Positions 46,325-59,241 are shown, counted from the first letter of the stretch. The stretch is 64,000 nt of DNA from Paratinospora sagittata (GCA_035771175.1 CM069607.1:8110501-8174500), one strand, 5' to 3'. Made by a program: numbers and translations. Notes: generated by a model not told the origin, from the letters alone.

Positions 46325-46800
46325 GTTTTTCGAATTCTGATTTATTTTTTTATTTTTTTGAATGGGTGGGTTAATATTGATTTATTATTAGACTAAAATT
46401 GTAGTTTTGAAGTGATTTAATAGGTTAACGTATCACTATAGCATTTTTTTATTTTTTATTTTTATATATATCTAATGGATTAGTTTGAATTAGAGTAGTA
46501 GGTTTCAATGGATTCAAAAGAGGAATGTTGGTATCTTTTGATTCTTTTGTGAGAGTGAGTGTTTGACAGGAGTGTTTATATTCTATGCAAAGAAGTTGTT
46601 TGATGAAATGTTTGTGAGAGAAAATGATTTGACATTTTGTGTCAAATGGTTTATGTTTTGAGTTTGATTGATGGCAAGGTAATGTACATCCTTGACGGAA
46701 TTACTTAAACAATGAATAGTTTGTTAATTAGTAGAAAATATGATGTGCATATCCATGTGTTTAGGAAAAAAGGGTTAAGATGAGCATCCTTTAGGTCCCC

Positions 46801-47346
46801 CGACAAAATTAAAAACCATAATGTTCTTCTATTGGTGAAATCAGATTCGGGATTTTAGATTTGTGAAACTTAGAACCCTTACTCAAGTTTTGTTGTTAAA
46901 GAAATGATTAAGAAGAATCAAGAGCTGAATCTTGGACGAAAAAGTAGTATTGAATGCTGAACTTTAATCTGTAATTTGTTAGCAAGAATGAGGAGGATAT
47001 GAGTGCATATGATGGTTAAAATACTCTTGTTTAATCCAAGCATCTTAGTTAATACAGAGCTGTATTTTGCACTGCTCAAAGTTACATTAATTCGAAATTA
47101 TTGTTATGGTTGTTTCATTGTTTGATCATCTTTTCGTACCTCCACTGACTTAGTCAATGAAGACTACCACAAGCAATTTGGGATGCATGAATTGTAGAAA
47201 AGGGCTTGATGTCAAAAATGGGGGAAATGGATTAATGGGTGAGGACGCCCTTTCGATGGGTGAGGTCTTGTCAGTGAATTGGCTATTTGGCTAGCATTCA
47301 TTGTTGTGGAAAGTATTCTTAACTTTTGCCAAATGTTTCTATTTGG
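46801..47346 (+). other. PPR 5' intron, unique part
   Basis: No repeat or ORF recognised. It lies between the duplicated block and the segment that was copied into the RPL24 intron. Confidence 0.4.
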
Positions 47347-47500
47347 GAGCATATTTGAATTATATTTGTCTCCCCCTTTTATCTATATTTTTATGCCTTA
47401 AAATATCTATTCTTGTGTTGCAGCATGGGGATGCATTTGGTCCATTTCACTTCCATGTATTGAGAGCTGAATGTTTATGGTATAATTGCAAAAAAAAAAA

Positions 47501-49876
47501 ATGCTATCCAATAAGAAGCTTGGCCAGCTGTTCATTCCATACTTCTCTTCTGTGTTATTTTCCTTACGTGGTGGTTTGCACTTCAATACCACCAGGGCGT
47601 TTGGTTGCCAACTTTTAGCTCATGGATACCATGATAAGATCAATCTGCTTGTAGGATCCTCTCTCATCAACTTACAAATGCAAAATATAGGGAAAGGGTT
47701 CTGCAATAGATTGACTAATCCGTTCCAGCTCTCATTCTCAACTATGACTCAAACAATCTTAGTCCAGGCTCGGGACCCATCTCGGCTAAGCATGCGATTA
47801 CAAAATGCTCTTGATGAAAAAAGATTTGATGATTCTTGGACATTGTACAACCAGTATAAGCTGATGGAAGGATTTCCTAGAAAATCCATTTTAAACAAGC
47901 TTCTCACTAGTTATGCAGAAACCCATGGCCTGCGGTGGCTTGAGAAAGCTCAACTCGTTGTGGAATCAGTTTCTGAGGAAAGTAAACATGAATTATTAGA
48001 GAAGGAGTCAATGATTTACCTCTCTTTAATTCTAGCTAGATCTTCATTACCAATACCTGCATCAACTATTCTGAGAAAATTGGTAGAAATGGAAGAATAT
48101 CCCCCTGTAACAGCATGGTCAGCAGTGGTGGCTCACATGTCAAATACAGCCCCTGGGGCATACCTTTCTGCTGAGTTGATTCTTGAGATTGGATACTTGT
48201 TCCAGGATAACAGGGTAGACCCTCGGAAGAAGAGCAATCGGCCTTTGCTTGCTATGAAGCCTAACACTACTGTCTTCAACATTGCTCTGGCTGGATGTCT
48301 ATTATTCGGGACAAGTAGGAAAGCTGAGGAACTGCTTGGAATGATGCCTCGAGTTGGTGTGAAAGTTGACTCGTCCTCACTTATTATAATGGCTCGTATA
48401 TATGAAAGAAATGGACATAGAGAAGAACTCAGAAAGCTTAAGAGACACATTGACGAAGATTGTAGCCTAGGTGATTTACAGTTTCAGCAGTTCTACAATT
48501 GTTTACTGACATCCCATCTGAACTTTGGGGACTTGAATTCTGCATCCCAGATTGTGTTGGACATGCTCCAGAAAGCAAACAAAGCACATAAATCCCTTGC
48601 TTCGGCTACTGTCGTCCTCCAAGATGTTGGAACTTGTAAATTCTCCTCTCCTGATCTGAATTTTGAGCAAACTCGTGGACTTGGGAAACCCAAAGGCACA
48701 AAGCCTCCCCAATCAGTTGCAGTGACAGGTCCGTCTTATGAAGAGTTCTGTAGTGATCGGAACTTCATGAAACTTGAAAACGACGTACAGAAATTGCTTA
48801 ATATGTTATTAGCTAGGTTGCAGTTGCAAGTTGAATTGGTGAAATCTGAACATGGTATTCTTCAACCAACAGAGAGGCTTTATGCCAAACTGGTTAAGGC
48901 CTTCCTAGAAGCTGGAAGGATCAAGGAGTTGGCTGAGTTTCTAATCAAAGCAGATAGAGAAGGCTCCCCAGTTTCAGCAGAGAATTCTCCCGTGGTCCAT
49001 GTTATCAATGCTTGCATCTCACTGGGATGGTTAGATCAGGCACATGATCTAATTGATGAGATGCGGTTTGCTGGTGTAAGGGTCAGCTCCTCTTTATATT
49101 CCTCTCTTCTAAAGGCATATTGCGAAGCAAAGCGGGTGCTAGAGATCTCATCTCTCTTGAGAGATGCTCGCAAGGCTGGGGTTCAGCTTGATTCTAGCTG
49201 CTATGAGGCATTAATCCAATCTCAAGTACTTGAGAAGGACAATCAGGGTGCGCTCCATTTATTCAGAGAGATGAAAGAGGCCAAGATTTCAAAAGCGAGC
49301 CATCATGAATTTGAGATGCTAGTCAAGCAATGCGCAGATAGTGGAGAAGCAGGATTGATGGCAAAGCTCTTGGAGGAGATCAAGGAAGGTCAGAGAGTGG
49401 ATTGTGGTGTCCATGACTGGAACAATGTGATCCACTTTTTCTGCAAGAAGAGACTGATGAAAGATGCGGAGAAGGCTCTGAAGAAGATGAGAGCTTTGGG
49501 GCATGCCCCCAATGCTCAGACCTTTCATTCTATGGTTACAGGTTATGCTGCTTGTGGGGGAAACTATACAGAGGTAACGGAGCTGTGGGGTGAAATGAAG
49601 GTTCTTGCTTCTTCTAGCTCAATGAAGTTTGACCAAGAGCTTTTAGATTCCCTATTGTACACCTTTGTGCGGGGTGGGTTTTTCTTGAGAGCCAATGAAG
49701 TGGTGGAGATGTTGGAGGCTGGAAACATGCTTGTCGACAAGTACAAGTACAGGACCCTGTTCTTGAAATACCACAGAACACTTCATAAAAAGAAATCACC
49801 AAAGTTTCAGACTGAAGCCCAACATAAGAGGAGAGAAGCTGCATTGGCTTTTAAGAAATGGGTTGGCCTTACCTGA
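47501..49876 (+). CDS. Pentatricopeptide repeat (PPR) protein, P class, organelle-targeted
   Basis: A single uninterrupted 791-aa reading frame from the ATG at 47501; the upstream TTG reading through the A-run is not a real start. The N-terminus is basic, serine-rich and without acids for about 35 residues, as in a mitochondrial or plastid targeting peptide. Helical-repeat modules of about 35 aa follow. Examples are PNTTVFNIALAGCLLFGTSR (about residue 255), TERLYAKLVKAFLEAGRIKE (about 450), SPVVHVINACISLGWLDQAH (about 500), SSLYSSLLKAYCEAKRVLEI (about 535) and HDWNNVIHFFCKKRLMKDAE (about 640). No E, DYW or SMR extension is present, so it belongs to the P class, which binds organelle RNA. From memory it resembles Arabidopsis At1g03100/At4g17616-like proteins; not checked. 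The RNA target is unknown. RPL24 lies upstream in the same direction. Confidence 0.92.
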   Translation: MLSNKKLGQLFIPYFSSVLFSLRGGLHFNTTRAFGCQLLAHGYHDKINLLVGSSLINLQMQNIGKGFCNRLTNPFQLSFSTMTQTILVQARDPSRLSMRLQNALDEKRFDDSWTLYNQYKLMEGFPRKSILNKLLTSYAETHGLRWLEKAQLVVESVSEESKHELLEKESMIYLSLILARSSLPIPASTILRKLVEMEEYPPVTAWSAVVAHMSNTAPGAYLSAELILEIGYLFQDNRVDPRKKSNRPLLAMKPNTTVFNIALAGCLLFGTSRKAEELLGMMPRVGVKVDSSSLIIMARIYERNGHREELRKLKRHIDEDCSLGDLQFQQFYNCLLTSHLNFGDLNSASQIVLDMLQKANKAHKSLASATVVLQDVGTCKFSSPDLNFEQTRGLGKPKGTKPPQSVAVTGPSYEEFCSDRNFMKLENDVQKLLNMLLARLQLQVELVKSEHGILQPTERLYAKLVKAFLEAGRIKELAEFLIKADREGSPVSAENSPVVHVINACISLGWLDQAHDLIDEMRFAGVRVSSSLYSSLLKAYCEAKRVLEISSLLRDARKAGVQLDSSCYEALIQSQVLEKDNQGALHLFREMKEAKISKASHHEFEMLVKQCADSGEAGLMAKLLEEIKEGQRVDCGVHDWNNVIHFFCKKRLMKDAEKALKKMRALGHAPNAQTFHSMVTGYAACGGNYTEVTELWGEMKVLASSSSMKFDQELLDSLLYTFVRGGFFLRANEVVEMLEAGNMLVDKYKYRTLFLKYHRTLHKKKSPKFQTEAQHKRREAALAFKKWVGLT

Positions 49877-52250
49877 AGGAAATTCCTGTCTTGTAAACTT
49901 TGCTCAAAGATGTGGTTCAAAGGGACTCTGGCTGCAAATTTCTTAACACTGGCCACAACCAGTTGTTCTCTTCATTGACTCACTGGTCATTTACTTCAAA
50001 CTGGTATGAAATATTGAAATTTGGTGTTGCAAACATCTTTAGTTAGAAAAGAGACGTCCATTTTTAATCATTCTTTGTTGGTCCGCTAATTATTCACCAT
50101 GACGCATATTATCCTTTGTGTATTGTTATGTATTTGGTAATAACTTTGTTTGCCCTGACATTGCAAAATATGATAATTTGCTCAGTTTGTAGAATAGAAT
50201 CTGTAATTTCTTCCTCTGATACATGCTGGATATGTTCTTATATTCTCTGACAGCTGACTTAGAATATGTCCCCAGTGATATAGCCATGTAGAATCTACAT
50301 TATCATAGGTTCCTTTACCAACAAAATAAGCTGATCTTAGAGGCATGTGTCCAAGATGGGGGATTGCACATGATGTGAAGCTTCTTAATTTACTCCCCCA
50401 CTCTTATATTTGCAGAAGCAACGCATTTATTGATTTACTGTCTGCTTGGCCTGTTACATCATGAATAAATTGAATGGAAATGCATATGGCAGACTTGCTT
50501 TGCTTGCCTAAAACTTTTGCATTGTCCTCCTCCCTTTTTATTGTAAAGAAGTAGGTCATTAACTTGGTGATTAGTGGGCCATGATAGTAGCTGTCTCATC
50601 TCTTAAGGGCAGCACACACAGGGAGATTTTACTTTTTTGTGATAAGGAAAGCATGTACAAGAGACCTGGCCCTGTATGATTTGCCTGAAAAAGAATGAGA
50701 ACAAACATTACTATTTGGAAGTGCTGGACAAGAAAAAGGGTATGATTTGAAGCAAGCATCTGGACATCTAATTGCTAATTTGTTATTAGGTCACACTCAA
50801 CTCACCTTGATGAAGCCTTTTCCCAGCTACATGGGAAGGCATATGGATTTTCGTCTTCTACTCCACTCCATCAAGGAACAAATCTTCTACCATATAGCAA
50901 GTGCTTATGCCTTTCTTAAGTGTTGCCACCTGTATTGTTTTTAGGTCTTTTGTTTTGCTAAGAGGGATTAGTTTTGGGTCTTTCTCTTTCATTGTTGTTA
51001 CTAGTAATAGTTAATATGTTACTTTGACTAGGGGATTACATTTACACCACCTTAGTCGGTTCTCTTGTCTTTAATTAGGGTTACTCCTACCATTTTTTGA
51101 ATGCATTCATTTCCATTTCATCTTTTAATGTTTTACCAATGGATTCAAGAATTTGTATCTTTAAAGTTTAACAAATGCAAAGAATAAATATGGGTCTTTA
51201 TGTTCACTCTTCTATCTTTTCTCTGGTTTCAGATTTATGGAAGCAACTGTGAACCCTATTCCGTTATCCTTTGTGATATGAGTGTTAAGCTGTATAACTC
51301 ACGTCCGAACTCTCGAAATTTGTTAGCCTGTTGAATCTCTAAATTCCAAGGAGGCTTCTATACCAATATTGAGCAGGTCTGCCATCCTTTCATCTTTGCC
51401 AAAATTTTCTTACTGTAGTATAACAAGTCCATACCTCCTTTTCATTAAAATTATCTTGTAGCTTTTGAATGTCTCTTATCTTCTTGCTCTTATACATATT
51501 ATTTATGTTATGAATAAATGTTTAATGTGAATGAAGAAATAAAAATTAATACAAAGAATTTGAAAGCTGCAAAATCCCTACTAAAGGACTGGAAGCTACG
51601 TGCAAATAACTAATAGGATGAGCCCCAAGGTATTGGTATTTTTGCTGACTAACCAGAAGGTATTCTTTTGTTCCAATTTGCATGAGAATTTAGCCTGTCT
51701 TTCAGAGCTTGTGTTCCAATTTTTTCAACATCTATGTTCTACAATACCTCAAACAAAAGAGCATTCCTCAATGTGGTCCATTGTATTTTGGAACTTAAAC
51801 CATGCCTTGAGCTCAACTGTGCCTTCTACCTTACCTATCCAAAGTTCTTAGGTAAAAGTGTGATGGTTGCAGGCATAAGATAATAGTGCTGGAGACAATT
51901 TTTTTATGAGTTAATTGTGTGTTTATGTACAATAGCGAACAAAATAATGCTCCCAATTAACTCAATGTATAGATAGAGGCATTTTGAAACCAATTGTGCA
52001 ATTAGAGGAGGGTTTTGCAGTTGCAACAAAAAGAGAGAAAGCATTGCAGAGGAAGCAGATGAATGAGCAAACAGAAGAAGGGGAGAAAGACTGTATTGTA
52101 GAGAGAGAAGAGGGTTTGATACAAATAAAGAAATAGAGATGATTGGGTATGGAGAGATGATTGCAAACAAAAGGTAAGAGAAGAAAGAGTTGTCGAATGA
52201 GAGAGAGAGTACAGAGAGGGAAGAGAAAACAACTTGTGGTTTGTTGCTGT
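49877..52250. other. PPR 3' flank and spacer
   Basis: Likely 3'UTR for the first few hundred bases. The rest is non-coding; short ORFs here have no recognisable domains. Confidence 0.45.
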
Positions 52251-52640
52251 GGTTCTTCCTATGGCTTATTTGTGACAGAAGTTAAGACAAGTTGAAGAAT
52301 GTGCAAATTGAGATGGGATCAAGATTGAGAAGAAGAATGAGCGGATTGTTTTGGCTCTGTTGATACTGGATAAGGAGAAAAGAAGTATAATAACTCAAGA
52401 AAGGAAGTTACAAAGCTCACCACCAAAGTTAAATCACTAAGGGATATAAAATGATTACCACCCAAAGAGATTAACTAAGGATACAAAACAAGGAAACACT
52501 CACCACTCAATGGAATCCACCAAAGAGATACAAATTATGGGTGTAAAATTTCAAAGAGATTCAAATTTCATTCATATTATCAAAATAAGGTGTTTACAAT
52601 GTTGTTGGAACCTCATATTTATAAACTAGCTTGGAACAAC
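52251..52640 (-). repeat. Possible Copia LTR remnant
   Basis: On the minus strand a TATA-like TTATAAATATGAGG (about 52612-52625) is followed by a leader with repeated aatctctttg-(n)-ggtgg blocks. Then comes AGTATCAACAGAGCC, which may be a worn initiator-Met primer-binding site (TGGTATCAGAGCC). A pyrimidine-rich internal leader follows. No gag is recognised. Confidence 0.35.
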
Positions 52641-52977
52641 CCTCCAAGCATGGGAAAATGATATAATTAAACTAACACTAATTAGACCAGTACTTTCAAA
52701 AAGAAAGCCCAAGTCTAAAGGAAATAAATGCAAACTAAGTTCCAAAAGAATTCTCTTATACGTTTCAAGGGAATTAAAGTGAATAAGTTCCAAGAAGATG
52801 CTCCTATGTCCCAAGATAATAGGTCCTGAATTGTTGTGCATGTTGACTTGATCCTTAATTACGAGAATTTGCAATAACTTTCTCTAGAAACCTTCAAAAG
52901 CCAAGTTGTGAAATGTGTCAGAGTTAAGAATGAGTTCTTCAATGTTGATTGACATCAAGATCAATCAATGCTGCCAC

Positions 52978-53563
52978 CAAGGTAATCAAAAGCGCAAGGT
53001 GCACTCAAGGCGATGAGGGGCCCTTTAGCCTGAGTAAAGTGAGATGCAAAATTCTTAAAAAAAATTAATTAGATAAAAAAACAATAAAAGTTTTATTATT
53101 TTTCAATCATTCATCATAATGTTCATAATAACACTAATGTTTCTATTTCATAGTAGTTCTCAATATTATGTTTATTTCTTTTGATATTTAAAATTTAATT
53201 GAAGAAAGAAACAAAAAAGCAAGGAAGAACAACTAGCAATTATAACACCTTTGTAACAACATCTTATTGTTGTTATAAAACCGAAACACAAGTTTCCTTT
53301 AATGTTTTATGTTCTATATTGTTTATCATGTATATTTATTCAAAGAAGAGGGAAAAAAAGAGTATAGAATACGATACTTATTTCCTAATAATTTTTTTTT
53401 TTTTTTTTTTTTAAATGAGTGGGAAAGTGAGGCCCAATAAGTCCCCCCCGAAGCGCACACCTGAGTTAAGCGCCCTGCCTGTCAAGTAATATAAGGCACA
53501 ATAGGTGTGCCCCGCCTCAAGTCGTGCCTGAGACGCACTAAGGTGCACGCCTTGATAACACTG
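52978..53563. mobile_element. hAT-like MITE with 8-bp TSD
   Basis: It is flanked by a perfect 8-bp direct repeat GCTGCCAC (52970-52977 and 53564-53571). The ends form an imperfect inverted repeat (CAAGGTAATCAAAAGCG against CAGTGTTATCAAGGCG), continuing as GCAAGGTGCACTCAAGG against GTGCACCTTAG. The inside is AT-rich with a long T run. 586 bp, no transposase. Confidence 0.8.
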
Positions 53564-53571
53564 GCTGCCAC

Positions 53572-56098
53572 ATTTAAGATTTTTTGTAGATAACTTAAAA
53601 CTGAACTCCTTTTCACATATTTGGAGGCATTGGCTTTCTTTAATACCTGAACTCTGTTATTTATATTGTCGAACTCACTCTTTTTCCCTTTTCTTTATTG
53701 CTTATATGAGCATCGTTGTTTCTTTCAAGGATTTTTGGGTGGGAAAGGTGCTTTTATGGTTTGGCAACATGTGTGCACTTGTGCTGGTGGAAGGTTGGTT
53801 GCAGTTTCCAAGTGCAATGGTTTGTTATTGAATTGTGTGCTAGACCTTTTGTTCGAACTTGGTAAAAGAAAGAGGAACAAAACTAGGACCAGTGTATATC
53901 ATTGATTTCCATGTTCTGATGCTGTAAAAGACGAAAAGATGTAGCCAAATTACTTAGCAAACTTGTCACTTTTTTGGCTGCTTCAGTACAAAGACTCATA
54001 CAACTTTAATTGACCATTTGGTAAACTACTTGCTCTCTTCTTCTACAGCCCTACTATAAACGAACCTTTATTCATTATAGAGATTTTGCAAAAAAAAAAA
54101 AAAAAAGTTTTGCTTATTCTTTTAGAGGATATACCTCTTCTAATTCGATGTAGAAGTGATCAATATACTTATCATACATTGATAAATCATCACATGGCAA
54201 CAAAACATTGTTTTTTTTGGTGGAAAAGAAAATATATGGGGAACTCTACATGTTCACCTAGTTTTTTTTTTTTTTTTTTTTTTTGAGAGGAAATGAGATG
54301 CTTACCAAAATTTTCGTAGCTTAGTTAGTTCCATAAATTATACGCCCCTTTAATGGGCATTATATGTCACCTAAACAAACAAAAAAAATTCTCCATTCTT
54401 TGTTGTGCCACTTTATTGGTATACTGCAAGCCTTTTTTCAGGTTAGCATCTTCAGGATTGATTTTTTTTTTTTCTTATGAATATAAACAAAATTCTGCTT
54501 GGAACCATTACAAGCTCAAGTGCAACTGATACTATCATGGTAGAAGGATTTCTTTGATGTATTTTCTAGAAGCTCATTATGTGATAATGTAAAATATGTA
54601 GATAAGATCTGGTAGTGGTCTCTGTTTTTCTGGTATTGGTGTTTCCTCATCAGATACAAATACAATCAATTCCCATCAACAGGTGACATATTCTCTTCTC
54701 TTAATGTAAAGAGGAAATGTGTACTAATAAATTTGTATTTTACCTTGGTTGCACACTTGTTTGTGCTATTCCATGCATATAAAGATGTCTTCATGCATCA
54801 AATCAAAAGACTTGTCTCTTTTCCCCATAGAGAAGATGTCTACAAGAGGGCAGCATAAGCTTTAAGTGATATGATAGTACCATCCTTGTATGTCCCCCTA
54901 AAAGTTAACAAAATCAAGATTATGACATGTATTTGTATGTTTGCTTCCCTCTTCTTTCTTCTACAACCATTTGATATCCACCTTCAATTTGAATTAACAA
55001 AAAGGCAATTTCTCTAAGCAGCCTCTAACTTTTTCATAGCCATCAAGATGCTCTCTCAAGGTAATGCTAGAGCCATCAGCTTATTACTCTGGTCAGACTT
55101 CATTAAAATAGCTCTTCGTTGTTCTAACTGAATGGTTTCATTAATTGCATCGTGTAATCTTATCTTCTTTTTCGATTGAGCTCAAGCTTCGCAGAGCTAA
55201 GTTGGAAGGCTCAATAAGCTACACAAGGAAAGATCTTGGGCACGTTGGCCTAAAGGCATCATCAGAAACTCAAAAGCACCATATCAGGTGACACAAGTAT
55301 TTTTTTACCTTATTGGGCGAGAAAAATGACATCATCTTTCCATGCTGCAAATAACCTCAGGAGGTAACCGACCCTGACTAGACGGAACCTAAAAACAGAG
55401 TAGACGGGCCTAACCACTTCTCTGAAGCAAGAAGTATATACAGGTATGTATTACTCTTTGATATTTCATACTGATTGGCTCCATATTACTTAGATTCTGA
55501 AGCGTTACATGAATTTGCTATTTTTTTTTACTTGTTTGCTGTTCTTATTTTCTATTGCCATACAATGATTTTATCTATGCTCTTATTCTTTAAGGGCCAG
55601 GTATTTGCATAAGAAAGTGAAGCAGATGATGATGCTTCTACTCTAACTGATCGTGCAAGTGATCATCTTGGTGAGTAAGTCGGGCTCTTTCCAATTAAAA
55701 TTAAAACTACTGCGGTCAAGCTTCAAGAGATTGAAACAAGGTGCAGATGAAATGAATGCAAGTGGAATTGTTTCCAGTTTACTACTGTCCATATGATATT
55801 GATGATATATTTCTCTTGCAGTTATCAGATTCTGAGTAACTCAACTTAGACATTTGTGGTTGTGTTGTTTATAACTCAATTGATGCTTAAATGACTACAG
55901 CTCAAAATATACCTCCTCTATTACCTTTAGATTGCATTGAATCACACACCAATGTATAGTTCAAGGCAATCCCTTCCCTTAAGTGTTCAAATGACATAGT
56001 TCTGAGTTGTAGTTAGAGTTGTCATTTTAACAGTGATATTATAATTCTTATTATTTGGAATAATAGTTATCTTTAGTTTTAAGAACTATGTTGCAATT
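53572..56098. other. Non-coding spacer
   Basis: AT-rich with several A/T homopolymers (54090, 54262). Short ORFs show no domain. No gene recognised. Confidence 0.45.
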
Positions 56099-56111
56099 AA
56101 ACATTTTATTA

Positions 56112-56324
56112 CCAACAGGTGGCAACTCAGTTGGTTGAGGAATTGGTATATAAATAAGGGTTGAGGTCCAGGTCTCGAGTTTGAGCTTGGACCTGTCACT
56201 ATTTATCCATCCTTTGCTGGGAAGGCTAGCCCAAACTCATCTGTTATGCCCGAGTTTGGAAGATTAGTGTTGCCCAGAGAAAAGGAGGACAACTCTCGGT
56301 CGATAATAAAAAAAAATAAAAAAT
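56112..56324 (+). mobile_element. tRNA-type SINE with 13-bp TSD
   Basis: It opens with an A-box-like region (GGTGGCAACTCAGTTGGTTG). About 40 bp later a B-box-like stretch (GGTCTCGAGTTTGAGC) follows, then a unique body and an A-rich tail. It is flanked by AAACATTTTATTA at 56099-56111 and 56325-56337, a perfect 13-bp duplication made by LINE-type insertion. The length of about 213 bp fits plant SINEs. The B box has drifted from GGTTCGA, so it is not young. Confidence 0.85.
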
Positions 56325-56337
56325 AAACATTTTATTA

Positions 56338-56528
56338 TTAGCTTCTATACCACATTTTCCCATCCAGTAGTAAGGTTAATATCGACCAATTTTTTGTGGA
56401 CTAAAAGATAGAAAATGATTTAGCAACATATTTACTAATAAATACTTAGCAAAATGATAGCAATTTGTATTATAAACCTAATATTATTTTATGTATATCT
56501 AATTTAGAATAATTAAATCTTAGATATA

Positions 56529-56570
<42 letters not shown>

Positions 56571-57007
56571 CATGTATACCATAAATATTTTATCTTTGAT
56601 CTGGTACTTATGTTCAAATAAGAAAAATAAAATGTTGTGCGTACGTATGTGTATACATTATTTAATTCTCTATATAAAGTGTCTTTCAAGCCCATTTTAA
56701 TTGAATTCTTTTTTTTTTTTTTTACACCTCCACTGAAACCATCACCTAACCTCATACTCAACGGGGAACAAAAAATGACTAAACCCACTGTAAGATTCCA
56801 CTGGAACTGGATAAGGTATGAATGCGTTATTGAATCAACCTAATTTCAATACTAATAATAGTAAAAGAAGGTTTAGGAGAATAAGACTAATGATTTGGGT
56901 TAATAAGCTTTGAGCATGGATAAGGCTTCACCACGACGGTCAAATGGGTTGAACAATATTGAAATCTGAGCCCTAATTGTGAAAAAGTTGGAAGAGTTGT
57001 TTGTCTT
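56338..57007. other. Non-coding spacer with (AT)n
   Basis: Contains an AT dinucleotide run at about 56532-56564. No gene recognised. Confidence 0.45.
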
Positions 57008-57528
57008 TAGGGTGGTAATTTGTATTATCGTGTCGTAATTATATATAATAAAATATATTGTAAAATCAAATAAGACACGTTTAAATAACGTGTCATTATA
57101 TGTAAATTCAAACCCGACATGTTTAATAAATGAGTTAAACAGGTTAACAAGTTTATAACTCATAAAGTTTAAACAAGCTTATTGTAACTTATTTATCATA
57201 TATAAATTTTAAATTAACATATAAATCAAAAATTTAAAATTATAATTATACAATTATATAGTAAAGGCTAAATAAAATATTATAAATTTAGAGTCTCAAC
57301 GCATGACATAAAATATTAAAAAGTCTTCACACATAACATAAGTCTTAACATAAAATATAATCGTGTTAAACGGGTCAATTTCGAATTTAACAGGTCGACC
57401 TACTTTTGACCTGAAATTTAATAATGTCTAATTAAGTTTAACTTCTTTTGACCCGTACCTATTTATACAAAATCTAAATATATTTATTTCATGTCGATTT
57501 TAAATCGTAATCTATATTGTCATCCCTA
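57008..57528. mobile_element. TAGGG-type MITE (hAT-like), 521 bp
   Basis: It begins TAGGGTGGTAATTTGTATTA and ends, on the other strand, TAGGGATGACAATATAGATTA. Internally ACGTGTC and GACCCG/CGGGTC-type motifs recur. The flanks show no convincing 8-bp repeat. Confidence 0.5.
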
Positions 57529-59241
57529 CTTGCATCTCCTGTTGGCTATGGTTGCTACCTTATGCTACTGCTAGATTCCTTGTCTCCTCATTTTCCCAAT
57601 TACGAATGCACCACCACCATATTTAAAGTGTAAAGTTGCATGCTGCCCAAATACCTATCAACACTAAAATATCCATATTTTATGTATTATTAGTGTTACC
57701 ATATTTTTCAGGAGTTATCATGATAATTTTATCAACTATAATTTTCCATATCATCACCATTGTTGTCATGAGAGCATGCACGAATGTTAACTTGATAAAC
57801 ATTTCTAATCCCGCATCCAACATTTTATAACTTAGATTTGAATGCATATGTATCTAACATTATATTGAAATTGAAATTTTATTTCGACAGGTTATCCGTC
57901 GAAGCCATGAAAAAAAAAAAAAAATTGCTAATTGGTACGTACACATTAAATTTTATACATCATTCCTACCAAATTAATCAAAAAAGTCCAAATTAATTAA
58001 TTAGCGGTTAAATTCTGATGCTTGCCCATTAATGATATAATCTAAAGGGAATAACATATAAAACCATAAAATTCTCTCTTAAGGATATTTTTATTTTTAT
58101 TTTTATTTTTAATAATGTTGGAAAGATAAAAGTGAAATGGATAAAGACGTAAGATTTTCTTTTGTGCTAGTCGGCTTCTTTTGATCTTGAACAATTGTTT
58201 AACATAATTAATTATACCCAATAAAATAAGTTCCTTAATTGTACCATGTACGTGTATGTATTTATATAAACCCTTCTTCTTTTATAATTATTTAAAAATC
58301 TCATTTCCACAAATTAAAGTAATTGTGCCAATTAAAGTCAGTTATTCTTAACTAATGATATGTACTCATCCAACTTATGGAATTCATTCATGATAAATTA
58401 GGGCATTAAAACAGATTAATTTAATTATAATAAGCTAATTTAACCAACTAATGCTTCTTATTTAGTTGAATCAACTAGATTTTCTCTTACATAATATCTG
58501 AAAGTCACTTAATTTTAACTACCTTGTGCACTATTTAAAATATCAATTGAATTTCCTTAATGAATATCTCTCTTGTTTTATTTTATTGCTACTCAATTCA
58601 TTCTCTCTTTTTTTTGTTAAGAAAAAGGGTGGGGGAGTGAGGTAAATCGAGTTTTTCACCATTTTACTCCTGCATGGTAAAAAAATGAACTACAAAAGGC
58701 ACGGAACTGGTGGGGCGTACGGTACGGTGAGGGAACAGTGGATCAGTATGGGAACAGAGAATGAAAACTGTGTTTTTTCAGAGCCACCAGACTAGAGAGG
58801 TTCGGACCACTCAGCCACCATACACAACCATATATCTCATACGCTGCCATGTGTCATCATTTCATGGCACTCATTTCATTTTAATAAAAAATGTTTTGCA
58901 TTGTTTTTCTGATCAGTCAGAAAGAAGTTTTTTATTTTATTTTATTTTGTTTTGTTTTTATGCTAAATGAATTTTTGGAAAATAATAGTAAATGAATACA
59001 TTTAGGTGGCATTCGAAGGAAGCATGATTTAAACAGTGTACGCAACTTCTGTAGGATCATCAGTATCGAAAACATCTAATCAATCTGGACCCTCTGATTT
59101 CTGACCATCGTTGACTCAATCATGTTTGATATATGAGAGGACAGTCTAGGATTTAGCACTCACGCAGCTCTCCTGAATTTTTTTTTTTTCCTTTTTTTTT
59201 TTTTTTTTTTTTTCAAATACTACTGATGCAATTGTTGGTTT
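57529..59241. other. Non-coding spacer
   Basis: AT-rich. The stretch 58690-58880 is less AT-rich but no ORF or RNA is recognised. Confidence 0.45.

Noticed and set aside
47486..47500. Upstream in-frame extension of the PPR protein (starting at TTG, MQKKK)
   Set aside because: Starts at a non-ATG codon in an A-run directly before the conserved ATG at 47501; eukaryotic initiation there is unlikely.
51904..52232. Two overlapping minus-strand ORFs rich in S, L and F
   Set aside because: Pyrimidine-rich low-complexity leader, frames equally open; more likely retroelement leader than protein.
55600..55680. Possible coding exon (acidic, serine-rich translation)
   Set aside because: Too short, with no partner exons or conserved domain recognised.
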